From contig CAZHWT010000034.1 of the NCBI GenBank assembly GCA_964536215.1, positions 1-14,327 on the forward strand: a stretch of 14,327 nt of DNA. Direction: 5' to 3'. Origin of the DNA: CAZHWT01 sp964536215. Its GTDB lineage: Bacteria > Patescibacteriota > CAZHWT01. Of this stretch, positions 1 through 6,054 are shown piece after piece; within the stretch, counting starts at the first letter, position 1, and each line of letters opens with the position of its first letter. Below the pieces are notes generated by a model. The model was not told the DNA's origin. It saw only the letters and a list, made by a program, of their open reading frames with translations, and did not search any database. A program made the translations under genes and the position numbers.

Positions 1-32
1 AGGTGTTCGATCAAAATTGCATCCGGGTCACC

Positions 33-70
33 AAAAATCCCTCATGACCGTAAGGTTGTGGGGGATTTTT
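33..70 (+). terminator. Long T-tailed hairpin (copy A of repeated element)
   Basis: AAAAATCCC at 33-41 pairs with the complementary arm ending in TTTTT at 70. The inner arms CATGACC (43-49) and GGTTGTG (54-60) extend the stem to about 17 bp and close a GTAA tetraloop of the GNRA type. It follows a GGGTCACC sequence directly, as a terminator follows an RNA 3' end. No gene for it to terminate lies inside the window. It could end an RNA that starts before the window, or be an integral part of the repeated element. Confidence 0.65.
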
Positions 71-200
71 GATGGGCTGGGTAGTAGGCACGAATCCTTC
101 ACGAAGTGAATGGTTCGATAAGTAGGAGAGTGCTATTGTGGCGACGACCACAATAGTGCGAACTATATATATGGAGCGAAACGGAATACTCCCTCCCGGC
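71..200 (+). repeat. Structured repeat element, copy A (most complete)
   Basis: After the T-tailed hairpin comes a hairpin at 91-117 (CGAATCC...GGTTCG with inner TTCAC/GTGAA), then TAAGTAGG at 119. Next is a perfect 9-bp hairpin, CTATTGTGG (133-141) and CCACAATAG (148-156), around the loop CGACGA. GTTCG (113-117) can also pair with CGAAC (159-163), which would enclose the TAAGTAGG box in a one-sided bulge; this pairing excludes the 91-117 hairpin. The copy ends in CCCGGCTCACC just before the next T-tailed hairpin. The same architecture recurs at 206-314 and 5474-5602. Function unknown: a structured RNA or a single-stranded-DNA recombination site are both possible. Confidence 0.6.
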
Positions 201-205
201 TCACC

Positions 206-245
206 AAAAAACCGTCTTTGGAATTTATTCCTGAGGCGGTTTTTT
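206..245 (+). terminator. T-tailed hairpin (copy B of repeated element)
   Basis: AAAAAACCG (206-214) pairs with CGGTTTTTT (237-245). An inner GGAA/TTCC stem continues the helix with few mismatches. It follows GGCTCACC, just as the hairpin at 33-70 follows GGGTCACC, and lies 173 bp after it. It is a good rho-independent terminator by form, with no evident gene upstream. Confidence 0.6.
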
Positions 246-314
246 GATTGGCTGGTCAGTCGTCAAATCCTTGCTACGCAAGGGTTCGCTAAATAGGTAG
301 CAGTTCTTGTAACA
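246..314 (+). repeat. Structured repeat element, copy B (3' truncated)
   Basis: It starts GATTGGCTGG, parallel to GATGGGCTGG in copy A. Then come a hairpin at 264-287 (CCTTGC-TAC-GCAAGG with flanking AAAT/GTTC pairing) and TAAATAGG at 290. The 29 bases 286-314 match 5552-5580 with a single difference. The 3' arm of the last hairpin is missing here, so the copy looks truncated after TTCTTGTAACA. Confidence 0.6.
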
Positions 315-360
315 GTTAGATACGCCTCCCAGCGACATTTTGTACGTCCAGGTCGTACGT

Positions 361-403
361 CGAATCCTGCGAGTAGCGCACCGGTTCGTTAACGAGGACT
401 ATG
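361..403 (+). repeat. Structured repeat element, copy C (partial)
   Basis: CGAATCC (361-367) and GGTTCG (383-388) flank a small TGCG/CGCA stem. TTAACGAGGACTATG follows, alignable with ATAAGTAGGAGAGTG of copy A. The last hairpin is absent and is replaced by a GACTAT tandem repeat. This is a decayed or partial copy. Confidence 0.4.
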
Positions 404-420
404 ACTATGACTATGACTAC
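397..420 (+). repeat. GACTAT hexamer tandem repeat
   Basis: Three perfect GACTAT units and a fourth, GACTAC, run in tandem. The repeat sits where the second hairpin of the structured element would be expected in copy C. It probably arose by slippage. Confidence 0.85.
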
Positions 421-569
421 TATTAAGCATGCTAAATTGTTAGGAAGTTCTGTACTTTCGCAGCACGCTGCAGATGAGAAGTGAAGTATTTTAAATAGGA
501 GACTCTTCACCAGTCCAAACATATTCCTCCCCACCAACATTACGCTAGCAATCGCGTATGGCGGTTTGA

Positions 570-584
570 TACAATGACACAATG
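570..584 (+). promoter_or_regulatory. -10 box and leaderless start of the HNH frame
   Basis: TACAAT at 570-575 is followed by six bases and then ATG at 582. Transcription would therefore start at or next to the A of the start codon. No Shine-Dalgarno sequence is present. The same TANNAT-N6-ATG arrangement occurs at four other starts in the window. No convincing -35 is seen at 17-bp spacing. Confidence 0.45.
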
Positions 585-1049
585 TCACTGGAAACGGGCA
601 CTTATAATCCAAATACAAAAGCAGCTAAAGAGCGCCTATCGACAATTGATACAGTCCAACACAAAATAGACCGTCAGAGCATAGAACACGCGCATGTGCA
701 TGAGGGGAGTGGGTAGGTATTTGCAGAAATACAAGCCCGATTAAGCCCCTTCAATGGCCCAGACATGTCTATAGTATACCTGGCGCAATCGTATTTAAAT
801 CAATTGAGGCAGGAGGGTCAACAAGCAGAAGAGCCTAGAGACGGGTAGTTCCCTAAAAGTCTCAAAAAGCGATTATTTGAAGAATTTGGCGGTTGTGTTG
901 GTTGTGGCGGTGGAGTTATGTCTGCCACTTCACGTCAAGACGAAATTCTTCAGCCTCACCACATTAAGCCTCGCGAATTTGATGGCAAGACTACCGAAAA
1001 TAACGTCATGCTTGTTTGCCGTTCTTGCCATAAGATTATTCACTCCTAA
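582..1049 (+). pseudogene. HNH endonuclease reading frame with two in-frame TAG codons
   Basis: One frame runs 155 codons from ATG 582 to TAA 1047-1049, crossed only by TAG at 714-716 (codon 45) and 846-848 (codon 89). The C-terminal part is a typical small HNH domain: FPKSLKKR lead-in at 90-97, zinc pair C105-x2-C108, catalytic H126-H127-I, N140/N141, zinc pair C146-x2-C149, then H150 and H154 at the end. HNH nucleases of this kind nick or cut DNA and occur as homing, phage or restriction enzymes; the target here is unknown. The first 88 codons are helical and charged and I do not recognise them. There is no frame loss and both interruptions are amber codons, so the choice lies between a young pseudogene and amber readthrough. 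Ordinary genes in this window use TAG as a stop, which favours decay. It sits beside the structured repeat array. Confidence 0.65.
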
Positions 1050-1303
1050 CTCAGCGTATTATTCGTACCTGTTGTAAGCATAGGCTTAATTACGTACGAG
1101 CCTATCTAAGAGCTACCTAATCGGTCAATAAGAATTTGGCAACAAATTTCATCTATCTAACGGCATACTTGCTCGAACAAAATGCCATCCACGAGCCAAA
1201 CCGTCCTCAGAATCCTTGTATCATGGGGATACGTTTGTTGAGCCATGTCCGCCGGCGGAATGTTGGCATTCAGTGGAGCACATGGCGCCTAGCTTAGTCT
1301 GAA
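1050..1303. other. Non-coding stretch with inverted repeats
   Basis: No supported gene. A hairpin ATAGGCT (1080-1086)/AGCCTAT (1099-1105) follows the HNH frame, without a T tract. CCGCCGGCGG at about 1249-1258 is a perfect palindrome. At 1285-1311 GCGCCTAG/CTAGGCGC forms an 8-bp stem whose right arm contains the stop codon of the SRAP gene. That stem may end the minus-strand operon, but it lacks a clear T tract on that strand. Confidence 0.5.
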
Positions 1304-1975
1304 CTAGGCGCTGTTTATGGGACCGATGAGGTCGGCTTGGTTATTTTTCACATTGTTGACGCTTTTAGATACTGGGAAGGCTTCCATTTTAGTTGCGTTG
1401 TAAGGCTTTAAGAATGAGTGAAGGGTGATTGGATCTTCTATGTCTGGATTTAGCCAGGCTTCTTCATGTTGTCGTTCAAGTATAACGGGCATGCGATCGT
1501 GAATCTCTTTCATTAGTTCGTTTGGCGTGGTAGTTACAATAGTATAGGTGTGCAGTTTGCTACCATCTGGAGAATGCCAACTATCCCATAGCCCTGCAAA
1601 GCTGAATAGGTCACTATTCTTTAGTTTTATATAATATGGTTGCTTGCCATCATCAGTCTTTTTCCACTCGTAAAAGCCATCAGCGGGTACAAGACAGCGT
1701 CGGCGCTTGAAAGAGGCTCGATAGGTTGGCTTGTCTTCTAGACCTTCGGCCCGAGCATTGATCGTACTAAACTTCATAACTGGCTCTTTAGACCAAGAGG
1801 GGATTAAGCCCCATTTCATAAGTTCCAGATGTTTGTCCTTGCCGTCATTATGAATGATTGGCATGATCTGCGTCGGCGCAGCATTGTAGTTTGGAGCAAT
1901 ATTATACTCGTGCTCAACAATGTTGTATTGCTCTTTGATTTGTTCTGGATGAGTTAAGGTGTATCTACCACACAT
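1304..1975 (-). CDS. SOS response-associated peptidase (SRAP / HMCES / YedK family)
   Basis: This 223-residue protein covers the full SRAP domain. The family senses abasic sites in single-stranded DNA and forms a covalent thiazolidine crosslink to them through the N-terminal cysteine, shielding the lesion. All key residues are visible: MCGRY at the start (Cys2 becomes N-terminal after Met removal), N73 and R75 in NARAE, E103 in GFYEWK and H159 in IHDRMP. Length agrees with E. coli YedK. The start overlaps the preceding DUF5677-like gene by 22 bp, and an AAGGA sequence lies about 9 bases upstream, so it is probably translationally coupled. It is the last gene of a four-gene operon with a Y-family polymerase, which fits a DNA-damage tolerance role. 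Very secure by family. Confidence 0.95.
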   Translation of the reverse strand: MCGRYTLTHPEQIKEQYNIVEHEYNIAPNYNAAPTQIMPIIHNDGKDKHLELMKWGLIPSWSKEPVMKFSTINARAEGLEDKPTYRASFKRRRCLVPADGFYEWKKTDDGKQPYYIKLKNSDLFSFAGLWDSWHSPDGSKLHTYTIVTTTPNELMKEIHDRMPVILERQHEEAWLNPDIEDPITLHSFLKPYNATKMEAFPVSKSVNNVKNNQADLIGPINSA

Positions 1976-2769
1976 AGGCTATATCCTTCATCTGCTTGAG
2001 CCATATGCTTGATAAAAGCAGTGAGCTCACCTTCTAATTGTGTATATTTTGCAGAATTATCGGGCGTTTTAGTAATGTACAAGACTAGAAAGTCTATTCC
2101 TAACAATCCTGCCATTGCTACAGCAGTTTCAAGCGTACTATCGTCTTTTATATTAAAATTGTCATCCAATGTTTTAAGTATATCTTCTGCGGAAAAGTGA
2201 TTTGTTTGGCTTCCCCAAATGTATACTTGCGAGTAGCTTTTATATCTGGATTTGCTGATTAGCTTATTCTTAAACAAATATTCAAGCATCCAATCAACCC
2301 CCCTACCTTCGCCTGCCCACAATTTTCGTGGCTTACCGTGGTTGCTGCTCTTTAGGTTTTTGATCAGAAATTGATCCTTTACCCTGTGGTACTCCTTATC
2401 TACTTCTTTATCCTGAGAGGCATCTCTTGGTGCTCCCACATCTATCAGATATGTCATCATTTGATACCGTTCAACATGACGATAATCTGCGAATAGATTT
2501 GCTCTTTGATTAGTTCGTTTGTGAAAAATATATTTTATGCTTGCGTAATCCTCTAGCGAACGTCGAACTAGATCCATACTGCTTGAGCCTATTAACTGAT
2601 CTTGTGTCGTTGTGACCAAGGCTTCTATGGCAGCCATTTGTCTGTAGTTTCTTAAGAAGGTAGCGTGTAGTATTTTCTGCGCCAGTGTATAGCAGCCTGG
2701 ATCCTCATGGACTAGTTGCTCGCTAAGTAAGCGTATTTTATTTAGATACCCTAGCTTTGACTCTATCAT
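1954..2769 (-). CDS. DUF5677-like helical protein, function unknown
   Basis: The 271-residue product is soluble and mostly helical, with no signal peptide or membrane segment. The stretch RRSLEDYASIKYIF (about 69-82) resembles the core helix of DUF5677-type proteins; the assignment rests on that resemblance and is moderate. Neither a catalytic motif nor a metal site is evident. Translation starts 33 bp after the polymerase stop with an AGAGG sequence about 8 bases upstream, and its end overlaps the SRAP start. Its place between a translesion polymerase and an abasic-site protector suggests a link to DNA-damage tolerance, but this is context only. DUF5677 proteins also occur in defence-type neighbourhoods, so an abortive or sensing role cannot be excluded. 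Confidence 0.7.
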   Translation of the reverse strand: MIESKLGYLNKIRLLSEQLVHEDPGCYTLAQKILHATFLRNYRQMAAIEALVTTTQDQLIGSSSMDLVRRSLEDYASIKYIFHKRTNQRANLFADYRHVERYQMMTYLIDVGAPRDASQDKEVDKEYHRVKDQFLIKNLKSSNHGKPRKLWAGEGRGVDWMLEYLFKNKLISKSRYKSYSQVYIWGSQTNHFSAEDILKTLDDNFNIKDDSTLETAVAMAGLLGIDFLVLYITKTPDNSAKYTQLEGELTAFIKHMAQADEGYSLCVVDTP

Positions 2770-2802
2770 TTATATGCCTCTTTACTGTTTGCGTTACGCT
2801 CT

Positions 2803-4074
2803 TTACTCTGATAAATCATCACCGTTAAACAAATACTGTTCCATTTCTCTGACGGCGTTAAAGGGTATGCGGTGGGAGGCTATGCCTTCTGTGCCTAGCA
2901 TTATAGCTGGTTTGATGGTGTTTTTGCCGTACTCGTGTTCGATTTTATCTACAGCAGTGTAGAGCGCGCTTTCTCGTTCTATATCTTGGAATACCTGCAT
3001 TTGTAGCTCGGTGCGGGATTTTAGATCGCTTACGCCGACGAATATTTGACTGATGTAATCTCTTGGAGCTTCGTAGCGGAATATTTCTTTGAAGATCTTA
3101 AATATTTCGGTAGAGGAGAAGGTGTAGTGTTTCAGGGTTCTTTTGCCTTCCCAGTAATAGCCAATTCTATAATTAAACCCAAAGAATACATGCCGGGCTT
3201 GGTAGCCATTTATACGCATGCGGCTGGTGGTTTTCCAGGTTAAGAACATCAATCTGGCTAAAATATCGTCAGGATTGATGATGGCTGGATAGATAACTCG
3301 CTGGTTGCTAAAACTTTTGGTGGCCCATTCCACATTGTCTACTTCCCAGCCGCGCAGCCGGGCAAACCAATCCTCGCCGACGACCGATCTAAACCCTTGC
3401 TTTAGCTCCTTTAATTCACAATCTAACATCTGCAGGACAGTGTAGACGCCAATAAGGGCCAGCCGGCCCGAAAAGCCTTTGTCTATGCCGGGCAAATCTT
3501 TAAGCGAGATAGATTTGTAGATATCTAGGTAGTTGTTGATATCTATAATGTCCAACCCGTCTGGTTTATGGAGTCCAGCTGCTAGTTTTGCCAGAGTGCG
3601 GTTAGGCGCAATGCCAATGGAGACGGTTAAATAGTCGCCAATCTCAGCTTTGATGCGGCGTTTAATTTCCCGGCCGACTTTTTTAATGCCACGTTGCAAA
3701 GCTGGGGTGCCTTTGAGGTCAACTACAAATTCATCAATGGATTTAGGGTGGACTTCTGGAGAGTATTCTTCCAGCAGCTTGCGGAATTGAACGTGAACAA
3801 AGCGGTACTTCCAAGGGTCCGGTGGAAGTATGAGCATGGTGGGGCATATTTTTAAGCACTCGTTTACCCTCATGCCGGTTTTAATTCCTAAAGCCTTGGC
3901 TTCGATAGAGGGAGCAATGACACAGCCGTATTGGCCGCCGATAGGGGAGACGCCGATTGGTTTGCCTCTGAGCTTGTGATTAGCCTGTTGCTCGACCGTG
4001 GCAAAGCATGAGTTTAGATCAATATGCAAGATTGTGGGTGGGGCAGGATTGAAAAAGTCATTCCGCCTGTCCAT
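2803..4074 (-). CDS. Y-family DNA polymerase (DinB/UmuC type)
   Basis: A 423-residue translesion polymerase. The palm motif HIDLNSCFATVEQ holds catalytic D19 and the likely steric-gate F24; KSIDEFVVD holds the D114-E115 metal-binding pair. TVSIGIAPNRTLAKLAAGLHKP (about 150-171) is the typical finger/palm signature, and KDLPGI near 193-198 is the helix-hairpin-helix-type thumb region. The C-terminal 200 residues fit the little-finger domain. No canonical beta-clamp QLxLF peptide stands out at the end. The second aspartate of the DxD seen in DinB is asparagine (N21), which the family tolerates. The gene overlaps the 87-codon gene upstream by 17 bp, with GGAG about 10 bases before its ATG. DinB versus a UmuC/ImuB-like subgroup is not resolved, so no symbol is assigned. 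Confidence 0.93.
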   Translation of the reverse strand: MDRRNDFFNPAPPTILHIDLNSCFATVEQQANHKLRGKPIGVSPIGGQYGCVIAPSIEAKALGIKTGMRVNECLKICPTMLILPPDPWKYRFVHVQFRKLLEEYSPEVHPKSIDEFVVDLKGTPALQRGIKKVGREIKRRIKAEIGDYLTVSIGIAPNRTLAKLAAGLHKPDGLDIIDINNYLDIYKSISLKDLPGIDKGFSGRLALIGVYTVLQMLDCELKELKQGFRSVVGEDWFARLRGWEVDNVEWATKSFSNQRVIYPAIINPDDILARLMFLTWKTTSRMRINGYQARHVFFGFNYRIGYYWEGKRTLKHYTFSSTEIFKIFKEIFRYEAPRDYISQIFVGVSDLKSRTELQMQVFQDIERESALYTAVDKIEHEYGKNTIKPAIMLGTEGIASHRIPFNAVREMEQYLFNGDDLSE

Positions 4075-4321
4075 CGCTAACTTTCTCCAAGGTCCAGATA
4101 AGACTCTGCGTATCCAACTTTAAGCGCATAAAAACATTGGTGTCTGTAACAAGCTCGTAGACGTGGAATAGCTTTTTGCCTTCTTTAAAGTAATGATGAA
4201 AGCCAACACTTTTGACTTTGAGGTATTTATGTTTCCACTTAATAAACAAGGGGATCCGTTTGGCCCCGTCCAAGCTGAAGACAAAATATACGGCCACTTG
4301 TTCGTTAATAGAAGCAATCAT
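4058..4321 (-). CDS. Small conserved-type protein leading the polymerase operon
   Basis: 87 residues, first gene of the polymerase operon, overlapping the polymerase gene by 17 bp. It appears to be a small beta-rich domain (VAVYFVFSLDGAKRIP, KYLKVKSVGFHHYF, LFHVYELVTD, FMRLKLD). No cysteines, membrane segment or known catalytic motif is present. I do not recognise a family. The tight overlap argues that it is made together with the polymerase and may bind it or its DNA substrate, but that is inference. No clear Shine-Dalgarno sequence is seen; a good promoter lies about 36-64 bp upstream. Confidence 0.7.
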   Translation of the reverse strand: MIASINEQVAVYFVFSLDGAKRIPLFIKWKHKYLKVKSVGFHHYFKEGKKLFHVYELVTDTNVFMRLKLDTQSLIWTLEKVSDGQAE

Positions 4322-4356
4322 AATAAATACCCATACTAAACCCGAATATAGTCATG

Positions 4357-4385
4357 ATTATGCCTTGAAACGGGCGGATAGTCAA
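4357..4385 (-). promoter_or_regulatory. Sigma70-type promoter of the DNA-damage operon
   Basis: On the minus strand TTGACT (4380-4385) and CATAAT (4357-4362) are separated by exactly 17 bp and point into the 87-codon gene. A short inverted repeat, CTGAC-CC-GTCAG (about 4390-4401), lies just upstream of the -35 and could bind a regulator. I see no recognisable LexA box. Confidence 0.7.
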
Positions 4386-4450
4386 CAGCCTGACCCGTCA
4401 GACTTTATTGCGCTTTGTTATGGGTAATTAAGCACCAATACTTTTGTCTC

Positions 4451-4488
4451 TTGACACTGTAACGAACGTTCGTTACAATGGTTTTATG
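4451..4488 (+). promoter_or_regulatory. tetR promoter with embedded palindromic operator, leaderless start
   Basis: TTGACA (4451-4456) and TACAAT (4474-4479) are spaced 17 bp. The perfect 18-bp palindrome GTAACGAACGTTCGTTAC (4459-4476) fills the spacer and overlaps the -10 by three bases. ATG follows six bases after the -10, so the mRNA should begin at the start codon. This is a textbook layout for autorepression by the TetR protein. Confidence 0.85.
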
Positions 4489-5073
4489 AATGAGAAATCC
4501 TTAGATCCACGAACAATTATTGTCGCTACCACTCGCAGGCTTTTAGCTGAGCATGGGGCTGTTGGGCTGGGAATGAGGCAGGTAGCCATGAGCTGCTCTA
4601 TGTCGGTGTCGTCTCTGTATCATTATTTTCACGATAAGGATAGTTTGCTTAAAGCGGTGTTTGATGAGACGAATACTCAGCTAGGCCGCTTGCGGGCAGA
4701 CCTGCCGGCCCAACCGACGGCAGCGGCTAAGCTGCAGCAGTTAGTAGAGTTTCAACTAGATCACGCTGAAGAGGTAGTGGCAGTGCTTAAATATTACTTG
4801 GCCTATCGCAATTTGTACCAGAAAAATGACCGTGGCGTACTCCCAGAGAAGGCGTATCTGCATATGCTTGAGGTGGTTGAGTCTGGTGTCGCTAGCGGTG
4901 AATTTGAAGTTCGGGATTCGGTATCTGATGCTCAAGTAATGACTCATGCGGTGAACGGATACTTATTGGAATATTACCCTTATATATTGCCTCAAACTGA
5001 GAAGAATCAGCTAGCGACAAAAATTACTAATTTTCTACTCCGTGCACTGAGAGGAGGTGAATACCATGACTAA
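4486..5073 (+). CDS. TetR/AcrR-family transcriptional regulator
   Basis: 195 residues from the ATG at 4486. An in-frame TTG at 4444 lies upstream of the promoter and is not the start. The N-terminal helix-turn-helix is clear (GMRQVAMSCSMSVSSLYHYF, 29-48, followed by HDKDSLLKAVF), matching the TetR signature with the Y-x-Y/H-F turn. The C-terminal ligand domain is diverged, as usual, so the inducer cannot be named. It very likely represses its own leaderless promoter through the 18-bp palindrome. Its last codons overlap the start of a DUF378 membrane-protein gene, so both are made from one transcript and the membrane protein is the likely controlled partner. Confidence 0.92.
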   Translation: MNEKSLDPRTIIVATTRRLLAEHGAVGLGMRQVAMSCSMSVSSLYHYFHDKDSLLKAVFDETNTQLGRLRADLPAQPTAAAKLQQLVEFQLDHAEEVVAVLKYYLAYRNLYQKNDRGVLPEKAYLHMLEVVESGVASGEFEVRDSVSDAQVMTHAVNGYLLEYYPYILPQTEKNQLATKITNFLLRALRGGEYHD

Positions 5074-5278
5074 CCTATATTTAGTGGCTAAAGTTCTGCT
5101 TATTGTTGGCGGTCTTAACTGGCTTTTGGTGGGTCTACTGGACTTCGATTTGGTGGCAGCTATCTTTGGGGATATGAGCGTACTTTCACGGATCGTTTAC
5201 GTCTTAGTTGGATTGTCTGCTGTTGCTGTACTGCTGGAACTCGTTTCTGCCAAGACAAGCACTAAGCCTGCGGCATAA
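5066..5278 (+). CDS. DUF378 (YuzA-type) small membrane protein
   Basis: 70 residues from ATG 5066, chosen over GTG 5057 because GGAGGTG lies at proper distance before the ATG. Two hydrophobic segments (about 5-24 and 40-60) flank DFDLVAAIFG, the layout of DUF378 proteins with the NWLLVGL motif. The function of this family is not established; these are short inner-membrane proteins. The start overlaps the tetR stop by 8 bp, indicating coupled translation. A strong terminator follows. Confidence 0.88.
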   Translation: MTNLYLVAKVLLIVGGLNWLLVGLLDFDLVAAIFGDMSVLSRIVYVLVGLSAVAVLLELVSAKTSTKPAA

Positions 5279-5297
5279 AAAATGCACCCGCGAAGAT

Positions 5298-5333
5298 AAA
5301 CAGCGCCTTCAATTGGCGCTGTTTGGGTTTTAG
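5298..5333 (+). terminator. Terminator of tetR-DUF378 operon
   Basis: AAACAGCGCC (5298-5307) and GGCGCTGTTT (5315-5324) form a perfect 10-bp stem around a 7-base loop, followed by GGGTTTT. It lies 20 bp after the DUF378 stop. Confidence 0.85.
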
Positions 5334-5473
5334 CTATAACCATTAGCAGCCGTCTTTAATTCTCTAGATGGTATCTAACATCCAACTTGAAATATTGCTA
5401 TTAAATAGCGCGCTCCAACCATCAAAGCTTTTGGAGTAGCTTGTTTTAATGCAAACTTAGCGGTCTCTCGAGC
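5331..5473. other. Intergenic stretch, no gene seen
   Basis: No supported gene. A weak hairpin CTCCAA/TTGGAG lies at about 5413-5436. It joins the tetR terminator to copy D of the structured element. Confidence 0.4.
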
Positions 5474-5508
5474 ATATCCTCATAGTCCTGAATCATGAGG
5501 ATATTTTT
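5474..5508 (+). terminator. T-tailed hairpin (copy D of repeated element)
   Basis: ATATCCTCAT (5474-5483) and ATGAGGATAT (5495-5504) form a perfect 10-bp stem followed by a T run. The sequence differs from the hairpins at 33-70 and 206-245, but the distance from its T run to the TAAATAGG box (48 bp) equals that in those copies (49 and 45 bp), so it counts as the same module. Confidence 0.65.
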
Positions 5509-5545
5509 ATTAGTCGGATGGTGGGTATTCATACTACATAAATGT

Positions 5546-5602
5546 GCAGCCTCGCTAAATAGGCAGCAGTTCTTGTAACAACGATTACAAGAATAGGTGT
5601 GC
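5546..5602 (+). repeat. Structured repeat element, copy D
   Basis: TAAATAGG at 5556 is followed by the perfect hairpin TTCTTGTAA (5570-5578)/TTACAAGAA (5585-5593) with loop CAACGA. The outer arms GCAGCCT (5546-5552) and AGGTGTGC (5595-5602) pair with one bulged base. Compared with copy A, four of the nine inner pairs differ while pairing is kept, and the outer stem is wholly different in sequence. 5552-5580 matches 286-314 at 28 of 29 bases. The inner hairpin also contains GTAA-N6-TTAC by sequence. Confidence 0.6.
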
Positions 5603-5830
5603 AATTTATCTATTGTGCCAGCAACATACGCCCGACGGTATTTGCAAGTCAGGCAAAATGTCCATCCCTGCGTTTACTCAGCGGTCTGGAAATTAGGAGA
5701 AGATTATTAAAACTGCAATTTTAATAGTATGAATTAATTTATGCAATGATGTGGAATATTCCTCCCAGTGCCAAAATGGTTCCATTGAGATGAGGCACTT
5801 TGGGCTATATTAATTAACAAATTCAGTGAT
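5603..5830. other. Intergenic stretch, no supported gene
   Basis: No gene with a credible start is visible. The region is AT-rich from about 5700 on and leads into a doubtful hydrophobic reading frame at 5831. Confidence 0.4.
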
Positions 5831-6022
5831 TTGTTCGACAATGGGGTATCGGATGCTCCATGTCGAACACTCGTGTCGTCAGCAACACTTGTCGGTTGGC
5901 TTCTAAACGGCATTGTGCTGATTCCGTGCGGTCTACTCGTCTTGTCAACTCTTCTGCTTCATAACTTGGGAGCGGAGGCGGACGTTGCGGAAGCAGAAAG
6001 GATGTGTCAGACCAACCAGTAA
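5831..6022 (+). CDS. Possible small membrane protein (doubtful)
   Basis: A 63-residue frame with a single long hydrophobic segment (about 20-45, LVGWLLNGIVLIPCGLLVLS) and an acidic tail. It has no ATG start; the only near start is TTG 5831, with no Shine-Dalgarno sequence or -10 at the leaderless spacing. The frame is open upstream only to 5789. A GC-rich hairpin (CCCCGCT 6034-6040/AGCGGGG 6048-6054) follows it, which is weak support for a transcription unit. It may be a remnant of a longer gene. Confidence 0.25.
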   Translation: MFDNGVSDAPCRTLVSSATLVGWLLNGIVLIPCGLLVLSTLLLHNLGAEADVAEAERMCQTNQ

Positions 6023-6033
6023 TCCTTTTATCA

Positions 6034-6054
6034 CCCCGCTTGCAATGAGCGGGG
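6034..6054. terminator. GC-rich hairpin after the 5831 frame
   Basis: Perfect 7-bp stem CCCCGCT/AGCGGGG with a 7-base loop but no T tract. A weak terminator at best. Confidence 0.35.

Noticed and set aside
1..205. tRNA genes ending in GGGTCACCA and GGCTCACCA just before terminators
   Set aside because: No T-loop and T-stem at the right distance, no 5' acceptor strand matching CCGGCTC, and no clover leaf can be drawn. At most tRNA-like 3' relics.
91..314. Integron attC sites
   Set aside because: The hairpins lack the GTTRRRY/RYYYAAC ends and the extrahelical-base pattern, and no integrase or cassette array is visible.
316..618. Minus-strand 100-codon open frame
   Set aside because: It runs across the structured repeats and the GACTAT tandem repeat and opposite the HNH start; low-complexity product (VIVIVIV), no ribosome-binding site.
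33..1049. HEARO/omega RNA with an IscB-type nuclease
   Set aside because: The HNH frame has no RuvC domain or arginine-rich bridge, and the repeats do not resemble the HEARO plan. The nuclease is a small stand-alone HNH protein.
877..1077. 66-codon plus-strand frame over the HNH region
   Set aside because: A shadow in another frame of the HNH domain, whose Cys/His motifs define the real frame.
4120..4317. 65-codon minus-strand frame inside the 87-codon gene
   Set aside because: A shadow frame; the 87-codon frame overlaps the polymerase gene in operon fashion and has a more protein-like composition.
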